64,000 nt of DNA from an uncultured Clostridia bacterium (lineage in GTDB: Bacteria > Bacillota > Clostridia > Oscillospirales > JAAYOS01): positions 39,733 through 103,732 of the forward strand of contig CANRJS010000005.1 of assembly GCA_947631015.1 (NCBI GenBank), given 5' to 3'. The notes beneath the pieces were generated by a model. It saw nothing but the letters and a program-made list of their open reading frames with translations, was not told where the DNA came from and ran no database searches. A program made the position numbers and the translations under genes. Shown piece after piece: positions 16,607 to 27,288 of this stretch (within the stretch, counting starts at the first letter, position 1; every line of letters begins with the position of its first letter).

Positions 16607-16692
16607 TGCCGCCTTCGCGGCAAAGCTAACGAGGGCTGAATATGATTTCCTGCGCGAACAGGCGCGGTTTGGTTGATGGTCACTCGAGATGT

Positions 16693-16760
16693 AACCGCTG
16701 ACCCCCCTGTTATTCATTGCGTCAGCACCGTTGGCGGTTCGATTCCGTTAGTGTCCACCA
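16693..16760 (+). pseudogene. Scrambled tRNA-Val remnant (inverted middle plus direct 3' end)
   Basis: Positions 16733-16760 repeat the last 28 bases of tRNA-Val (T-arm, acceptor strand and CCA) with one difference. Positions 16693-16709 (AACCGCTGACCCCCCTG) are close to the reverse complement of the tRNA-Val variable-loop region around 16415-16430. No 5' half, D-arm or anticodon arm is present, so it cannot be a working tRNA. A second terminator follows it, as if tRNA tail, terminator and repeat had been duplicated as a unit. Confidence 0.75.
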
Positions 16761-16793
16761 TCAAAAAAAGCAGCCTTTGGCTGCTTTTTTTGA
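16761..16793 (+). terminator. Terminator after the tRNA-Val remnant
   Basis: TCAAAAAAAGCAGCC pairs with GGCTGCTTTTTTTGA. It is similar in position and core stem to the terminator of the intact tRNA-Val. Confidence 0.8.
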
Positions 16794-16797
16794 TGGG

Positions 16798-16912
16798 CTT
16801 GGCGGCAAAGCCGCCAAGTCCTTTGATTGAAATGCTCGGCGGAAATGAATTCCGCCTGCGCAAAGTTGCTTGCCTATGGCAAGCAACTTTAACCGCGCGA
16901 ACAGGCGCGGTT
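16798..16912 (+). repeat. Modular hairpin repeat, family A, copy 3
   Basis: Near-identical to copy 2 from the core GATTGAAATGCTCGG onward, but with a different 5' hairpin (CTTGGCGGCAAAGCCGCCAAG). This shows that the first hairpin changes sequence independently while staying paired. Confidence 0.8.
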
Positions 16913-16947
16913 TGCAGAGGCAGTTCATAAGGACTACCTCTGTTTTT

Positions 16948-17245
16948 GGGCTTCGGCGGCCTTGCCGCCTCCGCCCTTTGATTTAAATGCTCGCCCCGAA
17001 TGAATCGGGGCTCCGCGAAGTTGGCGGCTACGCCGCCAACTTCAACCGCTGCGAACCGCGAGGGCGCAAACCTTTTCTTTCTCCGACATTCTACTGCCCT
17101 CGCTCGCAATATTCGCTCCGCGAATATTGCCCGACTTTGTGCAGCTCCTACTCGGGCGCATCCGAGCGCGAGGGCTGAATATATTCCTCATCGAAATATA
17201 TTCAGCCCTCGTAAGCTTTGCCCGCTTCGCGGGCAAAGCCCGACA
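16948..17245 (+). repeat. Modular hairpin repeat, family A, copy 4 (long form)
   Basis: It starts with hairpin GGGCTTCGGCGG.. and core GATTTAAATGCTCG. Stems then read CCCCGAATGAATCGGGG and AAGTTGGCGG/CCGCCAACTT. A long 3' module has CCGCTGCGAACCGCGAGGGC, the hairpin GCAATATTCGCTCCGCGAATATTGC-type at about 17107-17131, the hairpin on GGGCTGAATATATTC at about 17172-17209 and one on GCTTTGCCCGC. The same long module recurs at 31950-32170 and, reversed, at 36117-36290. The rest of the gap to 17538 shows no gene. Confidence 0.7.
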
Positions 17246-17538
17246 CTGTACAGAATTTGGTCTGCACAAATCCGGTGTTTTTCAAGTGTTAGTTTGGTGT
17301 TAGTTTCGCGCAAAAAAGGCTTCGAGGCCGAAGCCTCAAATCCCCGCTTCGCAGCCGCGCGAATCTGAAGCGCAACAGTGTACGAGAATTTGTCGGCGTC
17401 GTCCGGTACGGAAGGTTTGACGGCTCATTCCGGCAAAATCGCACCCCTTATTTCCGATTTTCCAACTACAGCGCGGTCATTCGGACAGATCACATTTTGT
17501 CCCGCGACATTTCGCCCCCTTGTTTTATAACGCATACT

Positions 17539-17591
17539 GTGATAATCTAACAATATACGGATTATTCTTACCAAATGCGGTAGATTATCAC
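17539..17591 (+). promoter_or_regulatory. Perfect 11-bp inverted repeat, likely operator of the XRE regulator
   Basis: GTGATAATCTA (17539-17549) and its exact reverse complement TAGATTATCAC (17581-17591) flank 31 bp just before the XRE gene. A possible -10 (GATAAT, 17541-17546) lies inside the left arm. The right arm ends one to two bases before the ribosome binding site. Autoregulation is an inference. Confidence 0.6.
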
Positions 17592-17608
17592 AAAGAGGTG
17601 GCATTGCC

Positions 17609-17893
17609 GTGATTAGGATACTCCTGAGCCGCAAGCTTGGCGAACTTCGTTGGACGCAGGCCGACCTTGCCCGCAAGACGGGTATTCGGCCTACTACAAT
17701 CAATGAACTGTATCACGAGATGGCAGAGAGGGTCAACCTCGAACATCTGGACCTTATCTGTGAAGCGCTTGACTGCGACCTGAGCGAGATACTTGTCCGC
17801 ACTCCCAATACGATCCCGAAAATCGTAAATAACCGAGCCGGGAACAAGGTGAGCTCCGTCGAAGACAGCGAGGAAAAAGGGGCAGGGAATTGA
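17609..17893 (+). CDS. XRE-family (Cro/C1-type) transcriptional regulator
   Basis: Small protein of 94 residues. Residues 1-65 form one helix-turn-helix domain of the Cro/C1 type: LSRKLGELRWTQADLARKTGIRPTTINELYH, then LDLICEALDCDLSEILV. The remaining 30 residues are polar and probably disordered. The GTG start follows AGAGGTGG. Such short regulators usually bind DNA as dimers and repress their own promoter; the inverted repeat immediately upstream fits that. The next gene downstream is the giant surface protein, about 200 bp away, so it could also be a target, but nothing shows this directly. Confidence 0.88.
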   Translation: MIRILLSRKLGELRWTQADLARKTGIRPTTINELYHEMAERVNLEHLDLICEALDCDLSEILVRTPNTIPKIVNNRAGNKVSSVEDSEEKGAGN

Positions 17894-18091
17894 CCTTGCT
17901 CTTCTTTCCGTGCCCCTCAAACGGATGTGGAAACGCAAGCCCGAAACATGCGCCACGTCCGCCGAAACCCATATCTCAATATCGGAGGTGAGACCGTGCG
18001 CCCGTCCCCATCGGGCGCGGCCCGGAAACGGGCATCCGCCGCACCGCGGCTGCATTCTACACCAAAATAATCTAAAGAGGTGCTAAGCAAG

Positions 18092-21000
18092 ATGAAAAAA
18101 AGGATTCTCTCCCTCCTGCTTGCGCTGGTTATGACTGCGTCGATGCTGCCGGTATTCTCCGTCGCCGCCGCAGGGTCTGACTACGAACCGACAGAGGTTT
18201 CGTCCGACTACTTCTATAATCAGCTCAACGACCGCGCGAAGGCCATTTACAAAAAGCTGCTTGATGAGTTTACAAACACCGCCACCAAGGAAAAGTATTA
18301 CGAGGGAACACAGCCCATCGACCTCATCGGTGTCAACTATCTTGATGGTTCCGCAAAGAGCGGTCCCATCATAACCGAGAACGACATAAAGGAGTACGCA
18401 AAGGGCAACAAGGACATCTTCAACGACTTCTGCGCCGCGAAGGACGCCCTTGACCTCGACCACTCCGAGCTGTGGTACATAGACTCCGGATATCTCACCT
18501 TCCGCGTGACGCACGGCTCCGTGGAGGCAGAGTACGGAGACGGCTACCACGTCCTTATCGGTCCCGGCAGAGGCGATACCTATCTGCTCGGCGGACTTAC
18601 CGCCGACAAGATCGCGCTCAATGGCGAGACCATCAAGACCATGGACGAGAAGATCAACGCCACCATCAATAATATGGTAAGTAAGGCTGTCTCCGCGCTG
18701 AACACTGCCAATGCCGAAGGCACCTACAGCAAGCCGGACCAGCTGGCGTTCCTTGCGACGAACATCCATGACCAGATAACCATGGGCATCCACTATCGCT
18801 ACGAGATAGAGTGCACCTATCCCGAGGACGCCAAGTTCATCCGCACCGTCTACGGCATGCAGACCCACGAGGGCGTCTGCGAGGCTTACGCCCGCACGCT
18901 TCAGGTCTGCCTGACAAGGCTCGGCATCGAGAGCGTGCTTATCCACGGCGTACAGACCAAGGGTACGCCCGAGGATCATATGTGGAACGCCGTGAACATC
19001 CCCAACACGGACGCACAGGAGACCCCGCGCTGGTACGTCATCGACGCCACGTGGGACGACCCGCTCACCGCCACCTATACCGGCGAGCGCGACCTCTCGT
19101 TCCATTACGGCGAGGACGGCAAAGAGACCAACACCTACCTGCTCGTCGGTCAGTCGCTCGTGGGCGAGCATTGGCGTCCCTCCGGCTATGTCTCCACCGG
19201 CAACTTTGAGTTCAAATATCCCACGATCGAGACCGCCGCATACTCCGGCGCCACTATCCTCGGAGACGACAACGGTCTCAAGATCGATTACTCCACCGGC
19301 GGCTCCGAGGAAGGAGTGCCTGCCGGTGTGTTCTCGGTCACTTATCGTGGCATGGACGCCCAGACCGCCCGCCAGAAGGGTCTCTACTTCATGGTGAAGA
19401 TGTACGACTACCACACCGACGGTACCGCCGACGTGATGGACGAGTGGTACTATGCCGACGCATCCTTTGCAGCCACCGGGAGCAATCCCTACTTCGGCGA
19501 CAACGGCGGCGCGCTCCGCATCTACACCCCGACCTGCGAATACGTCGAGATAGCCGTCACCACCCGCGAGCCCGACCATCGGGACACTTGGGAGCTTGAT
19601 CCCAGCTCCGGCGGCAACTACCTCACCCAATCCAAAGGTGAAGCCGGCTACTTCCACGGCGACGAGAGCGAGATAATAGCCCAGTCCGGCCTGCTCTACA
19701 ACGTCAACTCCAAGTACGAGGCTCCGCCCTACGTGCTCACGCAGTTCCCCGCCCCCAACGGCAACTGCACGGCGGGCTATGATTACCGCTTCAAGGTCAC
19801 CTATGACGACCTTCTCTATCACATCCTGCCCGCAGACGTCAATGCCGAGAGCGGCATTGCCGCCATCGACGCCTTCCAGGACGACTCCGCAGCCGCGCTC
19901 AGCAAGACTGTCCGCGTCCGCTACACCACGATACAGCAGGACCTCCACACCGGCGGCGAGAAGTACGTCCAGATAGCGGGCGAGCTTCCCTTCGACGTGA
20001 ACCGGGACGGTTATGTGGATATGCCCGGCGTCGACGATACCGTCAACCCTTACGTCAATTTCAAGTGGATTTACGCCACCGATGCCATCGCGGACGGCGG
20101 CGAGGGTCTCGACAAGTGCCCCAACACGGCTTACCACGCAAACCACAACGAATGCTCCGTTACGGACGGCTGCCCCATCGTCGGCGTTGAGTTCAACTTC
20201 CGCGCCTCCGACCAGTGGATAGACGACATCACGGAGTACAACTTCGCCATCGAGGGCGTTGTGGGTTCGCGTTCCTCCAAGGTCCCGAACAACTTCTCCG
20301 TTATCTCCTGCATCCCCGGCCTGTGCCCGGCCTGCTACCGCAGCCAGGGTATCGACTGGAACCTCTGGGGTCAGCCCACTCTGCTTGACGCCCCCGAGAA
20401 CCTTGACCTCGAAGCCATGGCAAAGTCCGGCGGCACCGACGCTGAAACGCTTGAACAGCTCAACAGCGAGATGAACCGCAGCGACCTGAACGGCCGCCTC
20501 ATGCTCGTCGTCGAGGACAAGAGCAAGGGCGCGGGCAACCGCGAGGACTACGAGAAGATCGAGGACGCGCTCAGCAAGGACTCGGAGTATCAGGGCCAGG
20601 TTGCCGGCGGCGAGGTTGTCGGTTCCTCGGTCTTTGAGATAAACTTCAACCGTATCTGCCCGATGGTCAAGCTCAAGCCCAATCAGGGACAGTCGCTGCG
20701 CGTACAGGTCGGCTACCCCGCAGGCATCACCTATGAGACGCTGAAGGATTACGACCTGCAGGCGTACCACTTCACCCGCTGCGCCGAGGAAAACGAAAGC
20801 ATGTATCCCTGCTCCCACGCAAGCGAGGAGGGACACAAGTGGGGCGATCACATCGTCGGCGTGGACAAGATAACCATCGTCCCCACCCCCTACGGCATGG
20901 TCATAATGTGCGACGCATTCTCCCCGTTTGAGATAGTCGCGGTGAAGAAGACCGCCGAGGCAGCCGCTATAGCAGCCGCCGAGACCGGCAGCACCCTCGT

Positions 21001-23767
21001 CGTCGTTTCGGACGGGAACGGCTATGTTGAGGTCGGCGGCAAGAAGGCCGTCGGCGAAGACGGAAACGTCACCTTCGCCTCCGGCGAGCAGAAGACCTTC
21101 AAGGTCGTCGCGAACGAGGGTTATTCGGTAGACACCGTCTCTCTCGGCGGTGAGAAGCTGACCGTAGACGGCAACGGCGAATTCACCGTCACCGAAGGCT
21201 CTGACTACTTCGCACACAGCGATGTTCTGAGTGTCACCTTCCTGCCCACCGAAGTCAAGACCGAAGAAGTCAGGGAGTACGGCGAGACCGTCGTCGCCTC
21301 CGTCTGCACACACCCCACTCTTATTCCTGACGAGAACGACACCACCGAAGAATCCGAGGCCAGCTGCACGACTCCCGGATACAAAAAAGCTCAGGTCTGC
21401 TCGGATTGCGGTCAGACTGTCGTTCCCGCAACCGTGATACCCGCTACCGGTCACACCTTCGATGCGCAGACAAAGGACAGGAAAGATGTCACCTGCACTA
21501 ACGGCGTAGAGATCCCGGAGGTTCGGTGCAAGACCTGCCATGCTGTCGTTTCCGAGGCGATAAGCATTCCTCCGCTCGGCCATGACTTTGAGAACTACGA
21601 AGACCAGGGCGAAGCCACCTGCCAGGGCCAGCCGATGGTTGGCAAATGCACGCGGTGCGGCGCGTCCAGCAGCCCTGTCATGAACAAGGAAGCCGCCGTC
21701 GCCCACAGCTTTACCGCGAACAAGACGGTCGTCTCCCCGGCCACCTGTGAGGCAAACGAGCGCATCCAATACCGGTGCCAGTGGTGCGACCAGACAACCG
21801 AGGAGGAAGTCGCGGGTACCATAAAGGAACACACAGACAACGGCAGCGGCTTCTGCACCTACTGCGGTAAAAAGCTGTGTGATATAAACGGCGGACATAA
21901 ATGGGAAGAGATAGCTAAGGTCGAACCCACCTGTGAAGAACCCGGCAGGACCGCCTACAAGAAGTGCTCCGTCTGCGGAGAAATAGAGGGGACGATCGAG
22001 ACCATCCCTGCGCTCAATCATGACTTTGGCGGCGGGCACACCGCCGGAACCAAGTGTTCGCGCTGTGATAAGACACTTCAGAGCGATCAGCACACATGGG
22101 AAGATATGCCGTCCCGCGCTGCCACCTGTGACGAACCCGGCTCCGAGGGCGGCAGCTGGTGCTCGCAGTGTCACTTTATCAACGAGCAGCCCAAAGAGGT
22201 TCCTGCTCTCGGTCACAGCTGGGATGCGGATAGCGCTGAGATCAAATGGGCTGAGGGCGGAATCCCCGCTGCAAATGTGACGTTCACCTGCAAAAATGAC
22301 CACGAGCATACGATAACCGTCCCCGCAACCGTCACCCCGATCGGGGAAGTAACGTGTGACGCCACCTCGGTGGAGTATAAGGCTTCCGTTACGGTTCCCG
22401 GCACACACATAGTCAAGGAGGATTTCGAGACTCAAACATTGGCCGCTGCCGCGTCCGAGCACAAATTTGACGAGGAGCACGTCAAGATAACCGAAGCCAC
22501 CTGCACCAAGCCGGAAACGCGGGAGTATACCTGCACAGTCTGCGGACAGACCAAATTTGAGACCGTCGGCGATCCCCTGCCCCATAACGTGACCGATCTC
22601 AAGGAAGGCACCAAGCTCGCGACCTGCACCGAACCCGGAACGCTCGTCGGAATTTGCAGCCTCTGCCACGAGCAGGTGGAGGAGACCGTCGCTGCCCTCG
22701 GTCACGACTACGTGAACGGCATCTGCACACGCTGCGGCGCGACCAACACCTCCTACACCGCGCCGCCCTCCGTCCCGACCTCCAAGACCGAGACGGTCAC
22801 CGCTGCCGACGGCACCAAGACCACGACCGTCACCGACCCCGACGGCAGCAAGACCACGACCGTCACTACCACGGACGGCGTAGTCGGCACCACCAAGACC
22901 GATGCCGACGGAAGCATCACCTCCGTTGAGGTCACGATGTCCTCCGCCCCCGAGGACGGCAGCGCCGTCGTCGCGCCCGTTGAGGTCAAGGCTTCCGCCT
23001 CCTCCGAGGACGCTCCCGAAATAGGCATCACCGTCAGAGAGGGCTCGGCGCGCGTGGAGATCCCCGTCGAGGACGTGAGCCACGGCACCGTCGCCGTCGT
23101 CGTTGACAAAGACGGGAACGAGACCGTCGTCCGCGACTGCGCCGTGGATGAGAACGGTGTCATCATCACCGTAGACGGCAGCGTCACGGTAAAGATAGTC
23201 GACAGGAGCGTCGACTTCACCGATGTTCAGACTACCGGCCACTGGGCGTCCGACGCGGTAGAGTTTGTCGTCGCCCGCGACCTCTTCAGGGGCACCGGCA
23301 CCGGTGTGTTCTCCCCCGAGACCGCCATGGAGCGCGGAATGCTCGTCACCGTTCTCCACCGCCTCGCGTATGAGCCCGAAGCCGTCAGCACCGAAATGAC
23401 CTTCGGCGACATTCAGAGCAGCGACTATTTCGCCGAGGCTTCCGCATGGGCGAACGCCAACGGCATAGTCGAAGGCTACAACGGTTCCTTCCGCCCGCAC
23501 GACGATGTGAGCCGCGAGGACCTTGTCACCATCCTCTACCGCTACGCGAAGTTCAAGGGCTACGCGACCGAGACGGACGGCAACGCTCTCGCGTCCTTCA
23601 CGGACGTTCAGGAGATCAAGGGCTACGCCGTCGACGCGATGAACTGGGCGGTGAGCGTCGGCCTCGTGAACGGCGTTTCCGCCGGCAAGCTCGCGCCGCA
23701 GTCCGGCGCGAAGCGCGCGGAGGTCGCCGCTATCATAGAGCGCTTCTGCGAAAATGTCGTGAAGTAA
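18092..23767 (+). CDS. Giant secreted surface protein: transglutaminase-like, zinc-ribbon-like repeats, SLH domains
   Basis: Protein of about 1,891 residues. ATG at 18092 is preferred over GTG at 18080 because AGAGGTG precedes it. A signal peptide lies at residues 1-30 (KKRILSLLLALVMTASMLPVFSVAAAG). A transglutaminase-like core has Cys263 (HEGVCEAYA), His296 (EDHMWN) and Asp318 (YVIDATWDDP) as triad. An EF-hand-like stretch DVNRDGYVDM is near residue 634. About residues 1070-1550 carry repeated short modules with CxxC pairs and GH motifs (for example CTEPGTLVGICSLCHEQ). A Thr/Asp/Lys linker is near 1565-1610. Three SLH domains end the protein (about 1708-1891). It should be exported and held on the cell wall; protein cross-linking or hydrolysis is inferred. 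Confidence 0.9.
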   Translation: MKKRILSLLLALVMTASMLPVFSVAAAGSDYEPTEVSSDYFYNQLNDRAKAIYKKLLDEFTNTATKEKYYEGTQPIDLIGVNYLDGSAKSGPIITENDIKEYAKGNKDIFNDFCAAKDALDLDHSELWYIDSGYLTFRVTHGSVEAEYGDGYHVLIGPGRGDTYLLGGLTADKIALNGETIKTMDEKINATINNMVSKAVSALNTANAEGTYSKPDQLAFLATNIHDQITMGIHYRYEIECTYPEDAKFIRTVYGMQTHEGVCEAYARTLQVCLTRLGIESVLIHGVQTKGTPEDHMWNAVNIPNTDAQETPRWYVIDATWDDPLTATYTGERDLSFHYGEDGKETNTYLLVGQSLVGEHWRPSGYVSTGNFEFKYPTIETAAYSGATILGDDNGLKIDYSTGGSEEGVPAGVFSVTYRGMDAQTARQKGLYFMVKMYDYHTDGTADVMDEWYYADASFAATGSNPYFGDNGGALRIYTPTCEYVEIAVTTREPDHRDTWELDPSSGGNYLTQSKGEAGYFHGDESEIIAQSGLLYNVNSKYEAPPYVLTQFPAPNGNCTAGYDYRFKVTYDDLLYHILPADVNAESGIAAIDAFQDDSAAALSKTVRVRYTTIQQDLHTGGEKYVQIAGELPFDVNRDGYVDMPGVDDTVNPYVNFKWIYATDAIADGGEGLDKCPNTAYHANHNECSVTDGCPIVGVEFNFRASDQWIDDITEYNFAIEGVVGSRSSKVPNNFSVISCIPGLCPACYRSQGIDWNLWGQPTLLDAPENLDLEAMAKSGGTDAETLEQLNSEMNRSDLNGRLMLVVEDKSKGAGNREDYEKIEDALSKDSEYQGQVAGGEVVGSSVFEINFNRICPMVKLKPNQGQSLRVQVGYPAGITYETLKDYDLQAYHFTRCAEENESMYPCSHASEEGHKWGDHIVGVDKITIVPTPYGMVIMCDAFSPFEIVAVKKTAEAAAIAAAETGSTLVVVSDGNGYVEVGGKKAVGEDGNVTFASGEQKTFKVVANEGYSVDTVSLGGEKLTVDGNGEFTVTEGSDYFAHSDVLSVTFLPTEVKTEEVREYGETVVASVCTHPTLIPDENDTTEESEASCTTPGYKKAQVCSDCGQTVVPATVIPATGHTFDAQTKDRKDVTCTNGVEIPEVRCKTCHAVVSEAISIPPLGHDFENYEDQGEATCQGQPMVGKCTRCGASSSPVMNKEAAVAHSFTANKTVVSPATCEANERIQYRCQWCDQTTEEEVAGTIKEHTDNGSGFCTYCGKKLCDINGGHKWEEIAKVEPTCEEPGRTAYKKCSVCGEIEGTIETIPALNHDFGGGHTAGTKCSRCDKTLQSDQHTWEDMPSRAATCDEPGSEGGSWCSQCHFINEQPKEVPALGHSWDADSAEIKWAEGGIPAANVTFTCKNDHEHTITVPATVTPIGEVTCDATSVEYKASVTVPGTHIVKEDFETQTLAAAASEHKFDEEHVKITEATCTKPETREYTCTVCGQTKFETVGDPLPHNVTDLKEGTKLATCTEPGTLVGICSLCHEQVEETVAALGHDYVNGICTRCGATNTSYTAPPSVPTSKTETVTAADGTKTTTVTDPDGSKTTTVTTTDGVVGTTKTDADGSITSVEVTMSSAPEDGSAVVAPVEVKASASSEDAPEIGITVREGSARVEIPVEDVSHGTVAVVVDKDGNETVVRDCAVDENGVIITVDGSVTVKIVDRSVDFTDVQTTGHWASDAVEFVVARDLFRGTGTGVFSPETAMERGMLVTVLHRLAYEPEAVSTEMTFGDIQSSDYFAEASAWANANGIVEGYNGSFRPHDDVSREDLVTILYRYAKFKGYATETDGNALASFTDVQEIKGYAVDAMNWAVSVGLVNGVSAGKLAPQSGAKRAEVAAIIERFCENVVK

Positions 23768-23786
23768 CCGCACATCACAGTGAAGA

Positions 23787-23820
23787 AACGGAGGAGGGAT
23801 TTTCCCTCCTCCGTTCTTAT
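23787..23820 (+). terminator. Terminator of the giant surface protein gene
   Basis: AACGGAGGAGGGA pairs with TCCCTCCTCCGTT, followed by CTTAT, 20 bp after the stop codon. Confidence 0.85.
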
Positions 23821-23860
23821 ACGCTTTGCTTTCGCGGGAAATCGCGCGGGCTTAGCAATC

Positions 23861-23945
23861 CCCATGCGGCCGACAGCCGCGTGGGAGCCTTCCGATCAAA
23901 ATGCCCGCCCCGCCGGGTCATAGCTCCGCAAATTCGGCGCATATC
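23861..23945 (+). repeat. Modular hairpin repeat, family A, copy 5 (diverged)
   Basis: The 5' hairpin CATGCGGCCGACAGCCGCGTG and the degenerate core GATCAAAATGCCCG at 23893-23906 match copy 6 at 28.5 kb, including the flank GGGAGCC. The rest to 24080 is GC-rich with no gene seen. Confidence 0.5.
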
Positions 23946-24080
23946 GCCGCATCAAGCCTCGCCGGAAGCGTCTGCTGCGGCGCAGACAGCCGGGTGCGGC
24001 AGAGCTTCTGCGGAACCGCAGAACGTGATTTGCCTCTTTTCGCCGCCTGCGGCGGTGAACCTTACAGGTTTTTTCAGCAT

Positions 24081-24118
24081 AAAACTCCCCGGCATCCTGA
24101 CGGATGCCGGGGAGTTTA
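24081..24118 (-). terminator. Terminator of groEL
   Basis: AACTCCCCGGCATCC pairs with GGATGCCGGGGAGTT; on the minus strand TTTTATG follows. Confidence 0.85.
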
Positions 24119-24147
24119 TCGTGTATTTGCCGCGCTTGCGGCGGGGA

Positions 24148-25800
<1,653 letters not shown>

Positions 25801-25843
25801 CTAAATTAATTCGCAAAAAGTCTCTCGGACTTCCGAAAGACGG

Positions 25844-26155
<312 letters not shown>

Positions 26156-26167
26156 TTATTTTTGTTT

Positions 26168-26194
26168 TTAGCACTCTATACCCTTGAGTGCTAA
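26168..26194 (-). promoter_or_regulatory. CIRCE element (HrcA operator)
   Basis: TTAGCACTC, nine bases, then GAGTGCTAA: identical to the CIRCE consensus. It lies between the groES promoter and start codon. Confidence 0.97.
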
Positions 26195-26202
26195 CATTAT
26201 AA

Positions 26203-26231
26203 ATTATATCCTGCTTTACTTCGGTTTTCAA
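26203..26231 (-). promoter_or_regulatory. Sigma-A promoter of groES-groEL
   Basis: On the minus strand TTGAAA (26226-26231) and TATAAT (26203-26208) with a 17-bp spacer, just upstream of CIRCE. Confidence 0.88.
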
Positions 26232-26306
26232 TGCCGGTTTCGGGCGGTTTACCGCCGCAATTTTCCCAAATTTCCGAATGCTTCCGTTTTTCTCCCGATT
26301 TGTAGT

Positions 26307-27260
26307 TTATGCTCTCGATTGCTCAAAAATCCTCGCGTTTCTTTCCTGCTTCAATTTATCCATCTCTGCCCACGCTCCGGCGGGCGCGAAGAACCTTTGC
26401 CGCACGTCCGAGAGACGCACGGTTCCCGCCTCGGCGGGTATCATCTCGCCGTCCGCATTTATCACGCCGCGCCTTCCGCAGAAGTCGAACCGCACCTCCC
26501 GCGCCGCACGGCGCAGTGTGATGTCTCCGAGCTCCGCATACCGTCCCGCCTTGTACTTTGCGAGCAGAACCGGCACCCGGATGCGGCTCACCTTACCGAC
26601 GAGCAGCACGTCGAGGACGCCGTCGGTGGGATTCGCGTCCGCCATAGGCATGTAGCCGCCGCCGTAGTAGCGGCCGTTCGCGACGCATATCAGGGCGTAT
26701 GTACCGTCGAGCGTCTCACCGTCCACCGTCACCTTATACTCGTTGCACAGCCCTTTGAAAAGGTTGTAGATGGCGGATATGGTGAACGCCCCGAAGCTCG
26801 TCACGAGCGGCAGTTTCGAGAACTTGTGGACGTCGCGCGCGACCCGCGCGTCAAAGCCTACCGAGCAGATGTCTATAGCGTACCGCCCGCCGGTCTCCAT
26901 GAGGTCGAGGGTGCGCTCCTCGCCGTCCGCGAGCGCCGCTATGTCGCTGAAGTCGGCGGAGCCGAAGATCTTCACGAAGTCGTTTCCGGTGCCGCAGGGT
27001 ACGACGGTGAGGGCGGCGTTCGGATGACCCACGACGCCGTTCAGCACCTCGGTGAGCGTTCCGTCCCCTCCGCAGGCATAGACGCGGAGCTCGCCGGGCT
27101 TCTCCGCCTCTCGGCGGGCGGCGGCCTCGCCGTCCCCAGGGGCGCTCGTGACGCGGACGGTATATTCCCGTCCCGCCATCGCCGCGTCTATGCGGCGGCG
27201 CAGTCCGTCCGGGTCGGGCTTCTTGCCGGCTTTCGGGTTGATTATAAACAGGTGGCGCAT
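26307..27260 (-). CDS. Diacylglycerol kinase-type lipid kinase (YegS/DgkB family)
   Basis: Protein of 317 residues. The N-terminal catalytic domain shows FIINPKAGKK and the family signature CGGDGTLTEVLNG near residue 63, followed by PCGTGNDFVK. The C-terminal beta domain carries DGETLDGTYALICVANGRYYGGG. Members phosphorylate diacylglycerol or related lipids, recycling it from phospholipid turnover at the membrane. GGGAGGT lies before the ATG. The next upstream gene (methyltransferase) is 28 bp away in the same direction, so they probably share a transcript. Confidence 0.93.
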   Translation of the reverse strand: MRHLFIINPKAGKKPDPDGLRRRIDAAMAGREYTVRVTSAPGDGEAAARREAEKPGELRVYACGGDGTLTEVLNGVVGHPNAALTVVPCGTGNDFVKIFGSADFSDIAALADGEERTLDLMETGGRYAIDICSVGFDARVARDVHKFSKLPLVTSFGAFTISAIYNLFKGLCNEYKVTVDGETLDGTYALICVANGRYYGGGYMPMADANPTDGVLDVLLVGKVSRIRVPVLLAKYKAGRYAELGDITLRRAAREVRFDFCGRRGVINADGEMIPAEAGTVRLSDVRQRFFAPAGAWAEMDKLKQERNARIFEQSRA

Positions 27261-27288
27261 GTTTTCTACCTCCCCCGCATACCGCGTT

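Noticed and set aside
16488..17245. Repeats behind tRNA-Val considered as a CRISPR array
   Set aside because: Units are long, unequal, internally hairpin-structured and not separated by unique spacers of constant length; no cas genes are in the window.
18083..23773. Open frame of 1,896 codons on the minus strand opposite the giant surface protein
   Set aside because: It mirrors the coding strand exactly, lacks a ribosome binding site and any family resemblance, and is what GC-rich codon usage leaves on the opposite strand. The sense frame has a signal peptide, catalytic triad and SLH domains.
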